DNA of 40,513 nucleotides from Deltaproteobacteria bacterium (GTDB taxonomy: Bacteria; Myxococcota_A; UBA796; UBA2385): assembly GCA_016792625.1 (NCBI GenBank), contig JAEUKK010000026.1, forward strand, positions 1 through 40,513. Direction: 5' to 3'. Both the position numbers and the translations under genes were made by a program. Positions within the stretch are counted from its first letter, which is position 1; each line of letters starts with the position of its first letter. Under the pieces are notes generated by a model, which ran no database searches, was not told the DNA's origin, and saw nothing but the letters and a program-made list of their open reading frames with translations. Shown here piece after piece: positions 7,333 to 18,430 of this stretch.

Positions 7333-8382
7333 ATGCGGAACATCGCCCTCTTCGCGGCCCTCGCCCTCACAACCGCCTGCGTCGAGGCAGATAAGGGCGA
7401 AGACGCCGCCGCCGACGGGGTGGTGATCACCTGGACCCAGGGCGGCCACATCTGGCGCAGCGCCGCCGACGGCCAGCCCGCCGAAGACCTCTCGGCGGCC
7501 TTGGGCCTCGCCGGCGAGGATCGCTGGGTCGCCCCGAGCCCCGGCGGCGCGTGGTTGGCCTTCTCGGGCACCCGCTTCGGCTGCGCGGGGGAGTGTCTGG
7601 TGCGGGTCTCTGCCGACCTGAGCGAGGGTGAGGCGGTGCTGCCCGGCGGGGTCGAGGTCTCTCTGCGGGGCATGCCGGCCATCTCGGCCGACGGTCTGTC
7701 GGTGGTCTATGCCGACGGGGGCGGCCCGCACGCGGTCGACCTCTGGCGCACTGATCGCACCGAGGCCGGCTGGTCGGCGCCCGTGCTGCTCACCGCCGAC
7801 TCGAGCTTCGACCACAACAACATGCCGGCGCTGTCGGCCGACGGCCAGCGCATCAGCTACGACTGCGGGGCCAACCCCTACCCCGAAGACGGCGACAATG
7901 ACGCCTGTGTGGTCAACCTCGACGGCACGGGCTGGCAGCGGCTGGTCGGCCCCGACGCCCTGCCCGACGCCCGCTACCCCTACGTGCAGAACCCCCACGA
8001 GGGCCCCGCCGGCCTGTACTTCGAGGGCAGCTGGCCGGTCAACGGCGACGCGCCCGAGACCATCTGGACCTTGCCCACCGGCTCCACCGTGCCCGTCCAG
8101 TTCTCGGCGCGGTATGCAAACGCCGTCTCTCCCTGCCCGCTGGCCGACGGCCGGGTCGCCATGCTCTGGCTGGGCGGCAACGACGCGGGCGTGCACGAGC
8201 TGATCGTGGCCGCCGCCGACGGCCAGTCCGAGCTGGTGCTGACCCCGGGGCTGGACGTGGCCGACATCGGCATCGGCTGCGCCGCCGCGCCCGCTGCCGC
8301 CGTCGAGGACACCGGTGGGGCGGTCGAAGACAGCGGCGGGGAGGTCGAAGACAGCGGCGCGGAGGAGGACAGCGGCGCCTGA
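7333..8382 (+). CDS. Lipoprotein with TolB/PD40-type beta-propeller
   Basis: This is a 349-residue protein starting at ATG 7333 after a ggag element. The signal peptide ends in the lipobox LTTAC, so it is likely lipid-anchored at Cys 17. The body has recurrent propeller motifs of the PD40/TolB type: WVAPSPGGAWLAFSG, MPAISADGLSVVYAD and MPALSADGQRISYD. These give roughly five blades ending near residue 315. The last 35 residues are an acidic repeat tail (VEDTGGAVEDSGGEVEDSG). Propellers of this kind usually bind other proteins at the envelope, but the partner is unknown. Its stop is only two bases from that of the convergent gene on the other strand. Confidence 0.8.
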   Translation: MRNIALFAALALTTACVEADKGEDAAADGVVITWTQGGHIWRSAADGQPAEDLSAALGLAGEDRWVAPSPGGAWLAFSGTRFGCAGECLVRVSADLSEGEAVLPGGVEVSLRGMPAISADGLSVVYADGGGPHAVDLWRTDRTEAGWSAPVLLTADSSFDHNNMPALSADGQRISYDCGANPYPEDGDNDACVVNLDGTGWQRLVGPDALPDARYPYVQNPHEGPAGLYFEGSWPVNGDAPETIWTLPTGSTVPVQFSARYANAVSPCPLADGRVAMLWLGGNDAGVHELIVAAADGQSELVLTPGLDVADIGIGCAAAPAAAVEDTGGAVEDSGGEVEDSGAEEDSGA

Positions 8383-8384
8383 GC

Positions 8385-10124
8385 TCAGGGAGAGGGCGGC
8401 CGCCACTCCAAGACCTCGCCGGCCACCAGCGTGACCGGCTGCGCGATGCCCTCACCGCAGGCCACGAAGTAGTCACCGGGCGGGAACCAGCTGGGGCAGC
8501 GCTCGAGGTCGGGCGGGGACGAGCTGGCGTAGGGGCTTGCCTCGCCCATCGCGCTGGCCGTGTCGAGGATCATGCAACCGCCACCGCCCAGGTACTCGAC
8601 GGCGGGGCCCGGCGTCGAGCGGGCGCAGATGCCGGCCATCTTGGCCCACGGGCCCGGCGAGGTGCAGGCGCCGCCGCGGTCGAGCTGCACCTCGGCCCAG
8701 GTGGCCGCCGTTTGGCAGACCACCCGGGCGGGCACGGGGCCCTCGCCCGGGGGCAGCGGCACCTGCGCGGTCGCCTCGAGGATCGGGTGCACCGTGTGGG
8801 CCAGCTCGAGCACGCAGTCGGCGCTCGGCCAGCTCGCCTGCACACAGGCTTGCGCGACGCTGGTGTGCAGGGCGACGTCGAGCTGTTCGGCGCCCTCGGG
8901 GGCGGTGAACTCGGCGGTGCGCCCATCGAGCGCGACGGTCACGCGGAAGTCGCGGCCGCGCTCACAGCGCCATCGCCCCGGGGAATCCCAGGTGCACTCC
9001 CCCTGGGTGATCCCGCCCCCCACGGGGAACGTGGATCGGTCTACAGGTGGCCCTGCGTCAAAACTCGCGAAGAGCCGGGTGTGGCCAGGGCACGGGGCCC
9101 CGTCGACCGTGCAGGCGACCCGCAAGGTCTGCCGCCGCAGCATGTGCACCTCGGCCTCGCCGCCCTTGGCGTTGTGGGGAGAGACACCGGTCGATTGGTA
9201 GGCGGGGTGGTGCGCTTCGAGGATGAGCTTCACGGCCTTCTTTTCGGGCAGCTGGGTGACTTGAACTGCGCCGCGCTTGTCGGACACGTGCACCGTCCAG
9301 CTGTCGATGTCCTCGATGGTGACCCCGCGGATCGGGGCACCGCTCTGGTGATCGACGAAGCGGACGGTGACCTGCGGGAGAGGCTGGAAGGGGAGCCGCA
9401 CCGCGCGGAGCGGCGTACCGTCGGGCTCGGGCAGTACGTGGACTTGCCGACACGTCGGGCTCTCGAGCTCGACCACCACCTTCCCGCACGGGAGGTGGTC
9501 GAGGCGCGCAGGCTGGCCGGCGGACCAAGGTACGCCTGGACCCGGGTCGTGCCGCGCGCTTGCGGGCAGGGGCGCGGGCGGGAGGAGCCGCACCACGCCG
9601 CGGTCGCCACAGGCGGGGTTGGCCTCGACCACGAGGTCGACCGCGCAGGCGCCCACGCAGGGCAGGTCGAGGGTGGCGGTCGGCTGCTGTGGACCACCTT
9701 CGAGCCAGATGTCGGAGGTCGCCCCGCCTTGGCGCAGGATCCAGGGGCCAGCGGCGAGGTCATTGAAGCTGCACCGGCCCTGTGGGACAGGGTCGCAGGT
9801 GGCGGTGCGCGTCGTGAGCGCCCCGCCGTACCAACCGCCCGCCCCTGTGCGGGCGTAGAGCTCGACCGGCGCGTCGCTCGCCGCGCACGCGTTGACCTGC
9901 AGCTGGATCACGGGCGGCTGGAGAGGGTCAGCCGCCTGCGCGGGGCCGCGTGGTTGGTTGCCCGGCGCGGCCTCGCGGTCATCGCGGGGGCTTTTCCCCT
10001 CGGACCGGGAGGACCCCAGCAGGCCGGTGAGGGGGCCGACGAGCAGCGCGGTGAGCAGCGCGGCGCTGGGGATGCGACGCCCGTCGGGGGCCCGGCGCCC
10101 ACCGGGCGAGGGAGGGGAGATCAT
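8385..10124 (-). CDS. Cys-rich exported protein of unknown function
   Basis: This is a 579-residue protein starting at ATG 10124 with ggag a few bases upstream. A basic N-terminus (GGRRAPDGRR) precedes a hydrophobic helix at about residues 20-36, acting as signal peptide or anchor. The remainder is a Pro-rich linker and then a series of beta-rich stretches with some twenty cysteines, so disulfide-bonded extracytoplasmic domains are likely. Phrases such as VTVRFVDHQSGAPIRGVTI and its surroundings resemble carboxypeptidase-regulatory-like or Ig-like beta-sandwich repeats. No catalytic motif is recognised. It is transcribed divergently from the rhomboid gene. Confidence 0.7.
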   Translation of the reverse strand: MISPPSPGGRRAPDGRRIPSAALLTALLVGPLTGLLGSSRSEGKSPRDDREAAPGNQPRGPAQAADPLQPPVIQLQVNACAASDAPVELYARTGAGGWYGGALTTRTATCDPVPQGRCSFNDLAAGPWILRQGGATSDIWLEGGPQQPTATLDLPCVGACAVDLVVEANPACGDRGVVRLLPPAPLPASARHDPGPGVPWSAGQPARLDHLPCGKVVVELESPTCRQVHVLPEPDGTPLRAVRLPFQPLPQVTVRFVDHQSGAPIRGVTIEDIDSWTVHVSDKRGAVQVTQLPEKKAVKLILEAHHPAYQSTGVSPHNAKGGEAEVHMLRRQTLRVACTVDGAPCPGHTRLFASFDAGPPVDRSTFPVGGGITQGECTWDSPGRWRCERGRDFRVTVALDGRTAEFTAPEGAEQLDVALHTSVAQACVQASWPSADCVLELAHTVHPILEATAQVPLPPGEGPVPARVVCQTAATWAEVQLDRGGACTSPGPWAKMAGICARSTPGPAVEYLGGGGCMILDTASAMGEASPYASSSPPDLERCPSWFPPGDYFVACGEGIAQPVTLVAGEVLEWRPPSP

Positions 10125-10366
10125 CGGCCTGCTCCACGGTCAAGTCGGCCCGGACGGCGAGCCGCGCCCCGGGAGGGAGCGCGCGCCACGGGACCGGGAC
10201 GGTGCGGGGGCCCAATGCTCCCACCCGCGGCGCGGCCGCGCAAGGGGGAGTTTCGCATGCAGCCCCGCCTGGCCCGCACCGCTCGCCGGCGAAGCGCACC
10301 ACGCTCAGCGCCCCCGCACCGCAACAGCAGCCCCGCGGACGGCGTAGAGGGCCGCGCGGAGGGCGC

Positions 10367-10981
10367 ATGGGCGACACGAGCGTGGTGCGGCAGGAGGTCA
10401 ACGCCCTGGTCACCGAGACCAAGCAGCGGGTCGGCTTTGTGGTGAAGGGCACCGGCCTGCTGTGGGCGGTCGAGCTCGTCGACCAGCTCGTGTTTTCGGG
10501 CGGGCTCGACCGTTTTGGCGTGCACCCCCACAGCCTGATGGGCCTGCTCGGCGTCTTCGGCGCGCCCTTCCTGCACGCCAACTGGGCGCACCTGATCGGC
10601 AATACGCTCGGCTTCATCCCGCTGGGCTTCTTGGCGAGCAGCCGCAAGATCAGCGACGTGTGGGTGGTGAGCGTGATCGGGGCGCTGACCGCCGGGCTCG
10701 GCGCCTGGCTCTTCGGCGCGGGTGACTCGGTGCACATTGGCTTCAGCGGCGTCATCTTCGCGTACTTGGGCTTCTTGATGGGCCGAGGGCTCTTTGAGCG
10801 CAGCGTCGGCGCGGTCTTGCTGAGCCTCTTTGTGACCTTCACCTTCGGGGGCATGCTCTGGGGCGTCGTTCCCATCATCGCGGGGGTGAACGTGTCTTGG
10901 CAGAGCCACCTTTTTGGCTTCATCGGCGGCGTGCTCGTCTCGAAGGTGCTGGGCGAGGCCCTGCGGCAGAGGCGGCGCTGA
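10367..10981 (+). CDS. Rhomboid-family intramembrane serine protease
   Basis: The protein has 204 residues from ATG 10367, preceded by ggaggg. The frame is open further upstream, but that part is low-complexity Pro/Arg sequence. About six hydrophobic segments carry the rhomboid signatures: LHANWAHLIGN (oxyanion-side H and N), GFSGVIFAYLG with the catalytic Ser in GxSG, and SHLFGFIGG with the catalytic His in the last helix. Both catalytic residues are present, so it should be active. It cleaves transmembrane segments of unknown substrates in the inner membrane. The DUF309 gene follows immediately. Confidence 0.88.
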   Translation: MGDTSVVRQEVNALVTETKQRVGFVVKGTGLLWAVELVDQLVFSGGLDRFGVHPHSLMGLLGVFGAPFLHANWAHLIGNTLGFIPLGFLASSRKISDVWVVSVIGALTAGLGAWLFGAGDSVHIGFSGVIFAYLGFLMGRGLFERSVGAVLLSLFVTFTFGGMLWGVVPIIAGVNVSWQSHLFGFIGGVLVSKVLGEALRQRRR

Positions 10982-10992
10982 GCCCGCGCCCC

Positions 10993-11490
10993 TTGCCCGC
11001 CCCGGCCGATCCGCCGCCGCTGCGCGTGCCCGCGCTGGCCTTGCCCGCCCACCGCTACGTGCCGGGTCTGCAGCCCCACCCGCACAAGGGCGCAGGCGGC
11101 CACCGCCACCTCGCCGATGGCGGCCCGCCCGTCGATCTCGGCGCGCCCTGGTGGGCGGGCTGGCGCTTTCGCCATGGCCTCGACCTGCTCGACCACGGCT
11201 ACTTGTGGGAGGCGCATGAGGCGCTCGAGGCCCTCTGGGTCGCTGATCGCGAAGATGGCGCTCGGCGCGCCCTTCTCGGCGGCCTCATCCAGACCGCCGC
11301 GGCCAGCCTCTGCGCCCACCTCGAGCGCCCCGCCGCCGCCGCCCGGCTCGCGGCGCGCGCGGCCGATCAGCTCTCCGCCGCGCCAGGCGGGGTGCCCGGC
11401 CTGGGGCCCGAGGCTATCTCCGCCTTGATCCACATGTTAGGCGCCGGGGCGCCGCTCCCCCCGCTCCCGGCGCTGCTCCGCGACCGCTGA
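10993..11490 (+). CDS. DUF309 family protein
   Basis: The core FRHGLDLLDHGYLWEAHEAL followed by EALWV, and then LLGGLIQTAAASLCAH, matches the DUF309 pattern (helical, with a conserved AHE..LE..W motif). Biochemical function is unknown for this family. The start is uncertain: no ATG exists in frame after the rhomboid stop. I chose TTG 10993, while GTG 11026 is an alternative that would start near the conserved HRYVPGLQPHPH. The 12-base gap to the rhomboid gene suggests a shared transcript. It ends convergent with nudL. Confidence 0.75.
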   Translation: MPAPADPPPLRVPALALPAHRYVPGLQPHPHKGAGGHRHLADGGPPVDLGAPWWAGWRFRHGLDLLDHGYLWEAHEALEALWVADREDGARRALLGGLIQTAAASLCAHLERPAAAARLAARAADQLSAAPGGVPGLGPEAISALIHMLGAGAPLPPLPALLRDR

Positions 11491-11498
11491 GCTCGGCC

Positions 11499-12215
11499 TT
11501 AGCCGGCGCGGCGCGGGCCCTTGGGCCCCCAGCTCCACCCGCCGACCCGCTCGGGCGGCAAGGGGCGGCCCAGGGCCTGCGCGACGAGGCCCAACAGCTC
11601 GAGCACGCTGTGGGCCGTGCCGCCGTAGACCCGCCGCTCGTCGCCATTGTCGTCGAGTCCGACGAAGATGGGCGAGAAGATGCTGTCGACGCCATAGCTG
11701 GGCGGCAAGGGGAAGCGCACGCCGTCGATGGCGTCGGCGTCGAGCAAGGCGCCGAGGGGCAAGCGCAAGAGGCTGTGGACCTCGCCCGGATCGGGGCGCA
11801 GCTCGGCCAGATTCACCTGGGCGACGGTAGGGCAGATGCGCCAATCCGACGTGCCCAAGGGCATCTCGGACAAGCGGCCGAGCAGGCGGGCGGTGCGCAG
11901 GCCGAGCTCCTCTTCGGCCTCGCGCAGGGCGGTGGCGGTCAGATCGGCGTCCTCGGGGCTGGGCTGGCCGCCGGGGTAGCTGACCTCGCCGGCGTGGCTG
12001 CGCAGGTGCAGCGCGCGGACGGTGAGCAGCAGGGTCGGGCCCGCTGCCCCGCCGCCCACCAGTGGCGCGAGAACGCCGCCGCGCAGGTGGTTGGTGCGGC
12101 CGGGCAGGGCGGGGACCAACGGCGGGGTGTAGCTCGCCAAGGTGGCGGCCAGGGCGTCAAGCTGGGGATCGGGGGCCAGGGGCGCCATCGCTGCACCGGG
12201 TAGGGAGTGGGACAT
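11499..12215 (-). CDS. nudL: NUDIX hydrolase, CoA pyrophosphatase type
   Basis: The protein has 238 residues. SHAGEVSYPGGQPSPEDADL is the UPF0035 and NUDIX entry seen in coenzyme A pyrophosphatases. It continues as TATALREAEEELGL, which supplies the metal-binding Glu residues (REAEEELG). These enzymes hydrolyse CoA and its thioesters to 3',5'-ADP and phosphopantetheine compounds in the cytosol. A Gly/Pro/Trp-rich tail ends the protein. ATG 12215 is preferred over the TTG just before it. It lies 23 bases after the Suv3-like helicase gene on the same strand and is probably cotranscribed with it. Substrate choice among NUDIX enzymes is inferred from the motif only. Confidence 0.85.
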   Translation of the reverse strand: MSHSLPGAAMAPLAPDPQLDALAATLASYTPPLVPALPGRTNHLRGGVLAPLVGGGAAGPTLLLTVRALHLRSHAGEVSYPGGQPSPEDADLTATALREAEEELGLRTARLLGRLSEMPLGTSDWRICPTVAQVNLAELRPDPGEVHSLLRLPLGALLDADAIDGVRFPLPPSYGVDSIFSPIFVGLDDNGDERRVYGGTAHSVLELLGLVAQALGRPLPPERVGGWSWGPKGPRRAG

Positions 12216-12238
12216 CAAAATGGAGCCCTGGTCAGTGT

Positions 12239-14698
<2,460 letters not shown>

Positions 14699-14738
14699 GG
14701 GGACCCCGAGGGCGCGGCCGCTGGGCCGGGCGCCGCCG

Positions 14739-14768
14739 CTGACGGCAGCGGACCCCCACGGTTATCCC
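14739..14768 (+). promoter_or_regulatory. Possible promoter for the MutT-like gene
   Basis: CTGACG (14739-14744), 18 bases, then TATCCC (14763-14768), about 60 bases before the proposed start. This is a weak match. Confidence 0.25.
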
Positions 14769-14830
14769 CCGGGCACGGCCGGGCGCCCGCGGCGGATGAC
14801 CGGGGCCGCCGCCGGCCCGCTGGGAGCACC

Positions 14831-15349
14831 TTGACCTCTGCCCCGCGCCCCGCGCCGCCCACCGGCGGGCCCCTCTCCCCACGGGCACCCGTGCACGTCG
14901 TCTGCGCCGCCATTCTCAGCGAGGGCTGGCTGCTGGTGACCCGGCGGGCGCCCGGCCAGCGCCAAGCCGGGGACTGGGAGCTGCCCGGTGGCAAGATCGA
15001 ACCGGGAGAGTCCGAGCCAGAGGCCCTCGCGCGTGAGTTAGAAGAGGAGCTGGGGCTCTCTGCCCAGAGCTTGCGCCTGCACATCGGGGCACGACTCGCC
15101 GAGAGTAACCATGACTACGGTCATCTCGTGGTACGCCTCATCGCCTGGGCGGCCCAGCTGCAGACCGCCGACGGGCGGCCCGCGGGCCGCGTGCGCCTCG
15201 ACCCCGCCCGGCTCGCCGCCCATGACGCCGCGTGCTGGGCCGAGCCCGCCGCCCTGCGCTCGTTGGCCTGGGCGCCCGCTGACCTGCCCCTGCTGCCCGC
15301 GGTCCTCGCCGCCGCGGCCGCCCCGCCCGCCGACCTGGAGCCCCGATGA
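14831..15349 (+). CDS. MutT-like NUDIX hydrolase
   Basis: This is a protein of about 172 residues with a textbook NUDIX box, GGKIEPGESEPEALARELEE followed by ELGL (G-x5-E-x7-RE-x2-EE-x-G). It is preceded by VCAAILSEGWLLVTRRAPGQ, as in 8-oxo-dGTP or CTP pyrophosphohydrolases that sanitise nucleotide pools in the cytosol. GDWELPGGK is typical of the MutT/NudG branch. The start is uncertain: TTG 14831 has gggag at good spacing, whereas GTG 14891 begins right at the conserved HVVCAAIL. The stop overlaps the next ATG (ATGA), so the two genes are coupled. Confidence 0.88.
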   Translation: MTSAPRPAPPTGGPLSPRAPVHVVCAAILSEGWLLVTRRAPGQRQAGDWELPGGKIEPGESEPEALARELEEELGLSAQSLRLHIGARLAESNHDYGHLVVRLIAWAAQLQTADGRPAGRVRLDPARLAAHDAACWAEPAALRSLAWAPADLPLLPAVLAAAAAPPADLEPR

Positions 15350-16095
15350 AGCGCTCGACCCGCCGCCTCCGCCCTGAGGCCCCGCCGCTCAGCGATCCCG
15401 CCGCCCTCCGCCTGCGCCGCCGCCTCAAGCGCGGCGAGGCCCCCGACCGCGCCGAGCTGCTCGGTTTCGGCGAAGACCCCGCCGCGGTGATGAACCTGCT
15501 GCGCGTCATCTTGGTGAACGAGTGGGTGCTGCCCGAGGATGAGCGCCTGCTCGGCCGCGCCGCCCAGGCCGCCGCCCTGCTCGACCCGGCGGCCGGCGCC
15601 GATCTGTTGGTGAAGCTGCGGGTGCAGCCCGGCGGCGGCGAAGACACCCTCGCCACCATTGATGAGGCGATCGTCGCCTGCGGGGCGGCGGCCCACGACG
15701 TGATCGCCGAGCGGCTGCGGGCCGACGGCGACCGGGCGGATGTGCTCGAGGCCCTCGCCGTGCCGCTCGCGGCCTTGCACGCCAACCACCCCGATCCCCG
15801 CACCCTGCCGGTGATCGCCGCCCTGCGCGAGCGCAGCCACGCCATCGGCGACATCTTGGCGATCGTCAGCCGCGATCCCGAGCTGCGCGGGCTCGTCCTG
15901 CGCGACCTGCTCGCCCTGCAGATCACCGAGGACACCCCCGAGCAGCGCCTCTTCGACCTCATCGGCGTGGTCAGCTTCATGAAGGCCGCCGACGCCGATC
16001 CGCCGGCCACGCTGCTGCTCCGGGCCCAGCTCGCCGAGGCCATGCTGCGGCAGCGCGTGGGCGGCGAGGCCGAAGACGGCGGCATCGAGAGCTGA
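15346..16095 (+). CDS. Hypothetical helical protein coupled to MutT-like gene
   Basis: This is a 249-residue protein with a very basic N-terminus (MKRSTRRLRPEAPP...RLRRRLKRGE). The rest is Ala/Leu-rich and predicted all-helical, in units such as VMNLLRVILVNEW, LATIDEAIVACGAAAHDVIA and EALAVPLAALHANHPD that look like HEAT-type repeats. No signal peptide or catalytic motif is seen. ATG 15346 overlaps the NUDIX stop by four bases, and a strong hairpin follows at 16133-16167. I do not recognise the family. Confidence 0.8.
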   Translation: MKRSTRRLRPEAPPLSDPAALRLRRRLKRGEAPDRAELLGFGEDPAAVMNLLRVILVNEWVLPEDERLLGRAAQAAALLDPAAGADLLVKLRVQPGGGEDTLATIDEAIVACGAAAHDVIAERLRADGDRADVLEALAVPLAALHANHPDPRTLPVIAALRERSHAIGDILAIVSRDPELRGLVLRDLLALQITEDTPEQRLFDLIGVVSFMKAADADPPATLLLRAQLAEAMLRQRVGGEAEDGGIES

Positions 16096-16132
16096 GCCCT
16101 CCGCCTGCGCCGCACCGCGGCGCCCACGCGAA

Positions 16133-16167
16133 GACGCCGCCGCAGAGGGTGTCTCTGCGGCGGCGTC
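16133..16167. terminator. Strong 15-bp stem-loop between convergent genes
   Basis: gacgccgccgcagag and ctctgcggcggcgtc are perfect reverse complements around a ggtgt loop. It lies between the stops at 16095 (+) and 16329 (-). There is no T-tract, but stem strength and placement suggest a bidirectional terminator. Confidence 0.65.
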
Positions 16168-16328
16168 AGATGGAACAGAGGCGCAGGCTCGCCCCGGGCC
16201 TGACACGCACAAGCGAGCGCACCGAAGCACGCCCGTGGGAAGTTCAGGCTCGAGCAGGATGTGTCTGGTCCCGGGAAGAGCGGGCCTGCGCCTCAACTGG
16301 GTGAATCGAGAGAGTGGGTGGGGTCGGC

Positions 16329-17063
16329 TCAGCGCCCCCGTGCCCCTGCATCGGCGCGCTGGCGCCGCGACCTGAGGCTGATCGCGAGGCCCAGACCCGC
16401 CAGGGCCCAGAGGCCGGCCCCGGCCTGGGGTGCCGCCGCGCAGCCGGCCGAGGCGCGCAGCAGATCGCCGTAGAGGTAACGGGCGCCCTCCTCATCATCG
16501 TGCGAGAGGACCCGCTTGCCTTCTTCGCCGCGGGAGGCCTGGTAGTACATCGTGGCGTCGATCACCTGGGAGTGCGACAGCCCGATGCCGTGCCCGATCT
16601 CGTGGGTCAGCATGTTCATGAGGTCATTGTCGGCTTGGGCGCCGCCGGCGCTCCAGTCGAAGTCGTCCTCGTTGATCGCCATGTCGAAGGCGATGATCTC
16701 GCCACCCTCCACCGACCAGGTGAAGGTCAGGGCGAGGAAGCTCGGGTCCCACTCGGCCGGCCACTCGTCTTCGAAGTAGATGACATTCTTGTCATCGGTG
16801 TAGTCGGCGGTCGAGACCGCGGTCGTGCCGAGGTAGTCAAAGCTCAGGGTCACCCCGGTCACCCGGGACCAGGCGCCAGAGGCCGCGTCGGTCATAAAGC
16901 GGATGCGCTCGGCCGAGACGCCCTGGCTGTTCTCGGGGTTGATCCAGTACTCCACGTGGCCGGTCGGCCAGTGGAGGGGGTCGCCCTCGGAGTTGTGGTT
17001 GACCTCCCACGCCTGGGCGGCGCTGGTGAGGAGCAGCAGCATGGTTGGCGCAACGGCGGGCAT
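16329..17063 (-). CDS. Matrixin-type zinc metalloprotease with MYXO-CTERM-like anchor
   Basis: This is a 244-residue protein with signal peptide 1-18 (ending AQA). HEIGHGIGLSHS (154-165) is the metzincin zinc site HExxHxxGxxH, with a following Met-turn at Met 172, as in matrixins. Residue Cys 208 begins a C-terminal sorting-type tail: small residues, a hydrophobic helix (LWALAGLGLAISL) and an Arg cluster (RSRRQR). This matches the MYXO-CTERM pattern of Myxococcota surface proteins, which are cleaved and anchored by CPBP-family myxosortases elsewhere in the genome. The start ATG 17063 has a strong gggagg. It follows hslO by 78 bases on the same strand. Confidence 0.87.
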   Translation of the reverse strand: MPAVAPTMLLLLTSAAQAWEVNHNSEGDPLHWPTGHVEYWINPENSQGVSAERIRFMTDAASGAWSRVTGVTLSFDYLGTTAVSTADYTDDKNVIYFEDEWPAEWDPSFLALTFTWSVEGGEIIAFDMAINEDDFDWSAGGAQADNDLMNMLTHEIGHGIGLSHSQVIDATMYYQASRGEEGKRVLSHDDEEGARYLYGDLLRASAGCAAAPQAGAGLWALAGLGLAISLRSRRQRADAGARGR

Positions 17064-17141
17064 CGGTCCCTCCCTCGCTGCGGGAGGACGGATCGGGCGC
17101 CCCCGGGCGTGAGCCTGCGCGGGCCGCGGATCGGCGCCGGC

Positions 17142-18017
17142 TCAGGCCTCGGCGTGGGCGTGCATCGCGCAGAGCTCGGCGAGGCGATCGCCGCTGACTT
17201 GGTAGTGGATGTTGCAGAAGTGGCAGGAGATCTCAGCGCCGCCGTCCTCCTGCCACATCGACCGCAGCTCGGCCGGGCCCAGGTTGAACAGGACCGCCTC
17301 GATGCGCTCCTGGCTGCAGGAGCAGCGCCAGCGCAGCGCCCGCTCTTCGAGCACCTCGACCTCTTGGCCGGCGATCTTGCCGAAGGCCGCCGCGACGAGC
17401 GTGTCGAAGACGTCGTCCTGCTCGATGTGCTGGTAGGTTTTGGTGAAGGCGGCCGGCTCGATGGAGGGCAGGTTCGGGTCGGGCGGCAGGCGCTCGACCA
17501 CCACTCCCCCCGCGCCGGTGATCTTTCCGTCGGGGTCTTGCTCGACGCCGATGCGCAGAACGACGTCCACCTGGGTGGACTCGCTGAGGTGCCCGCGCAG
17601 CGCGGCCTCGATCGTGCGCCCATCCAGCGCGGTGACCCCGCGGTAGAGCTCACGTTGGGCGTCGGCTTTGATCGCCAACATGAGGCCATCCACCCCGCGG
17701 CCAACCGGATGGTGGAGCTGGCCGGGCGAGAGTCGGGCGCGCAGGCCGCCTTCCGCGTCGACGTCGCAGACAAAAGCGAAGGCGGGGCGCTGTGCTTGGA
17801 GCTGCAGGGTGATCCGCTCGCTGCCCTTGATCCAGGCAGACATCAGCGCGCTGGCCACCATCGCCTCGGCGGCGAGGCGGGCGGCGTCGGGGCCGAGGCC
17901 GTGGCGCTGGCGGGTTAGCTCGGCCAGCTGGGGCAGCGAGACGAGCAGGAAGCGGGCCGTACGGCCGCCGACAAAGCCGCGGTGCAAGCTGCCGCGGGCG
18001 TCAACCGGGGGGCTCAT
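17142..18017 (-). CDS. hslO: Hsp33-family redox-regulated chaperonin
   Basis: The protein has 291 residues. The N-terminal domain contains FVGGRTARFLLV and a conserved middle, and the C-terminal redox switch has CSC (in RWRCSCSQ) and CHFC (in EISCHFCNIHY). These four cysteines bind zinc when reduced. On oxidation they form disulfides and turn Hsp33 into a holdase for unfolded proteins in the cytosol. YQVS replaces the more usual Y.F. after the second motif. ATG 18017 overlaps the stop of the ArsC/Spx-like gene (ATGA), fixing the start and showing translational coupling. Placement behind a two-component system and a thiol protein suggests oxidative-stress use. Confidence 0.92.
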   Translation of the reverse strand: MSPPVDARGSLHRGFVGGRTARFLLVSLPQLAELTRQRHGLGPDAARLAAEAMVASALMSAWIKGSERITLQLQAQRPAFAFVCDVDAEGGLRARLSPGQLHHPVGRGVDGLMLAIKADAQRELYRGVTALDGRTIEAALRGHLSESTQVDVVLRIGVEQDPDGKITGAGGVVVERLPPDPNLPSIEPAAFTKTYQHIEQDDVFDTLVAAAFGKIAGQEVEVLEERALRWRCSCSQERIEAVLFNLGPAELRSMWQEDGGAEISCHFCNIHYQVSGDRLAELCAMHAHAEA

Positions 18018-18430
18018 GCGCGCACCGCGGGAAGGAGCCCCGCCGCAGACCAAGCCGCCGCGTCAAAACCCACCAAGACGACCCGCTGTGCGCCGCTCTC
18101 GTGCACGACCACCGGGCGTTTGATCAACATCGGGTCGCCCGCCAAGGCGGCGACCACCCCGGCCGCGTCGAGCGCGCCGGCCTTCGCGGCCCAGCCGCCC
18201 GCCTTGTAGGACTGGCCGCTGGTGTTGAACCACCTGCGCGGCGGCAGCCCGCTGTCGGCCACCAGCCCGGCGAGCAGGGCGGCGTCAGGGGGGCTCTGCC
18301 GCAGGTCGACCAGGGTGGGCTGCTGCCCGGCCGCGGCCAGCGCGCTGATCGCCTTGCGGCAGGTGCCGCAGGTCGGGATGTGGAAGAGCTGAACATTCTC
18401 TGGCGCAGTGTTTTCAGCGACCGTCGTCAA
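18014..18430 (-). CDS. ArsC/Spx-family thiol protein
   Basis: This is a 138-residue protein with the family fold: LFHIPTCGTCRKAISALAAA (redox-type CxxC), a middle PPRRWFNTSG, and MLIKRPVVV followed by VLVGFD, as in arsenate reductase-like, YffB and Spx proteins. The CxxC makes it more like Spx/YffB than classical ArsC, whose catalytic Cys stands alone. It may be a thiol reductase or a transcription modulator. The only in-frame start is TTG 18430, which has gagga at good spacing and overlaps the sensor kinase stop by 17 bases. Its own stop overlaps hslO. A genuine arsenate role is possible but not supported by neighbours. Confidence 0.82.
   Translation of the reverse strand: MTTVAENTAPENVQLFHIPTCGTCRKAISALAAAGQQPTLVDLRQSPPDAALLAGLVADSGLPPRRWFNTSGQSYKAGGWAAKAGALDAAGVVAALAGDPMLIKRPVVVHESGAQRVVLVGFDAAAWSAAGLLPAVRA

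Noticed and set aside
10367..10981. Rhomboid as the sortase for the MYXO-CTERM protease
   Set aside because: MYXO-CTERM tails are tied to CPBP-family myxosortases, and rhombosortases to GlyGly-CTERM. No gene link exists here.
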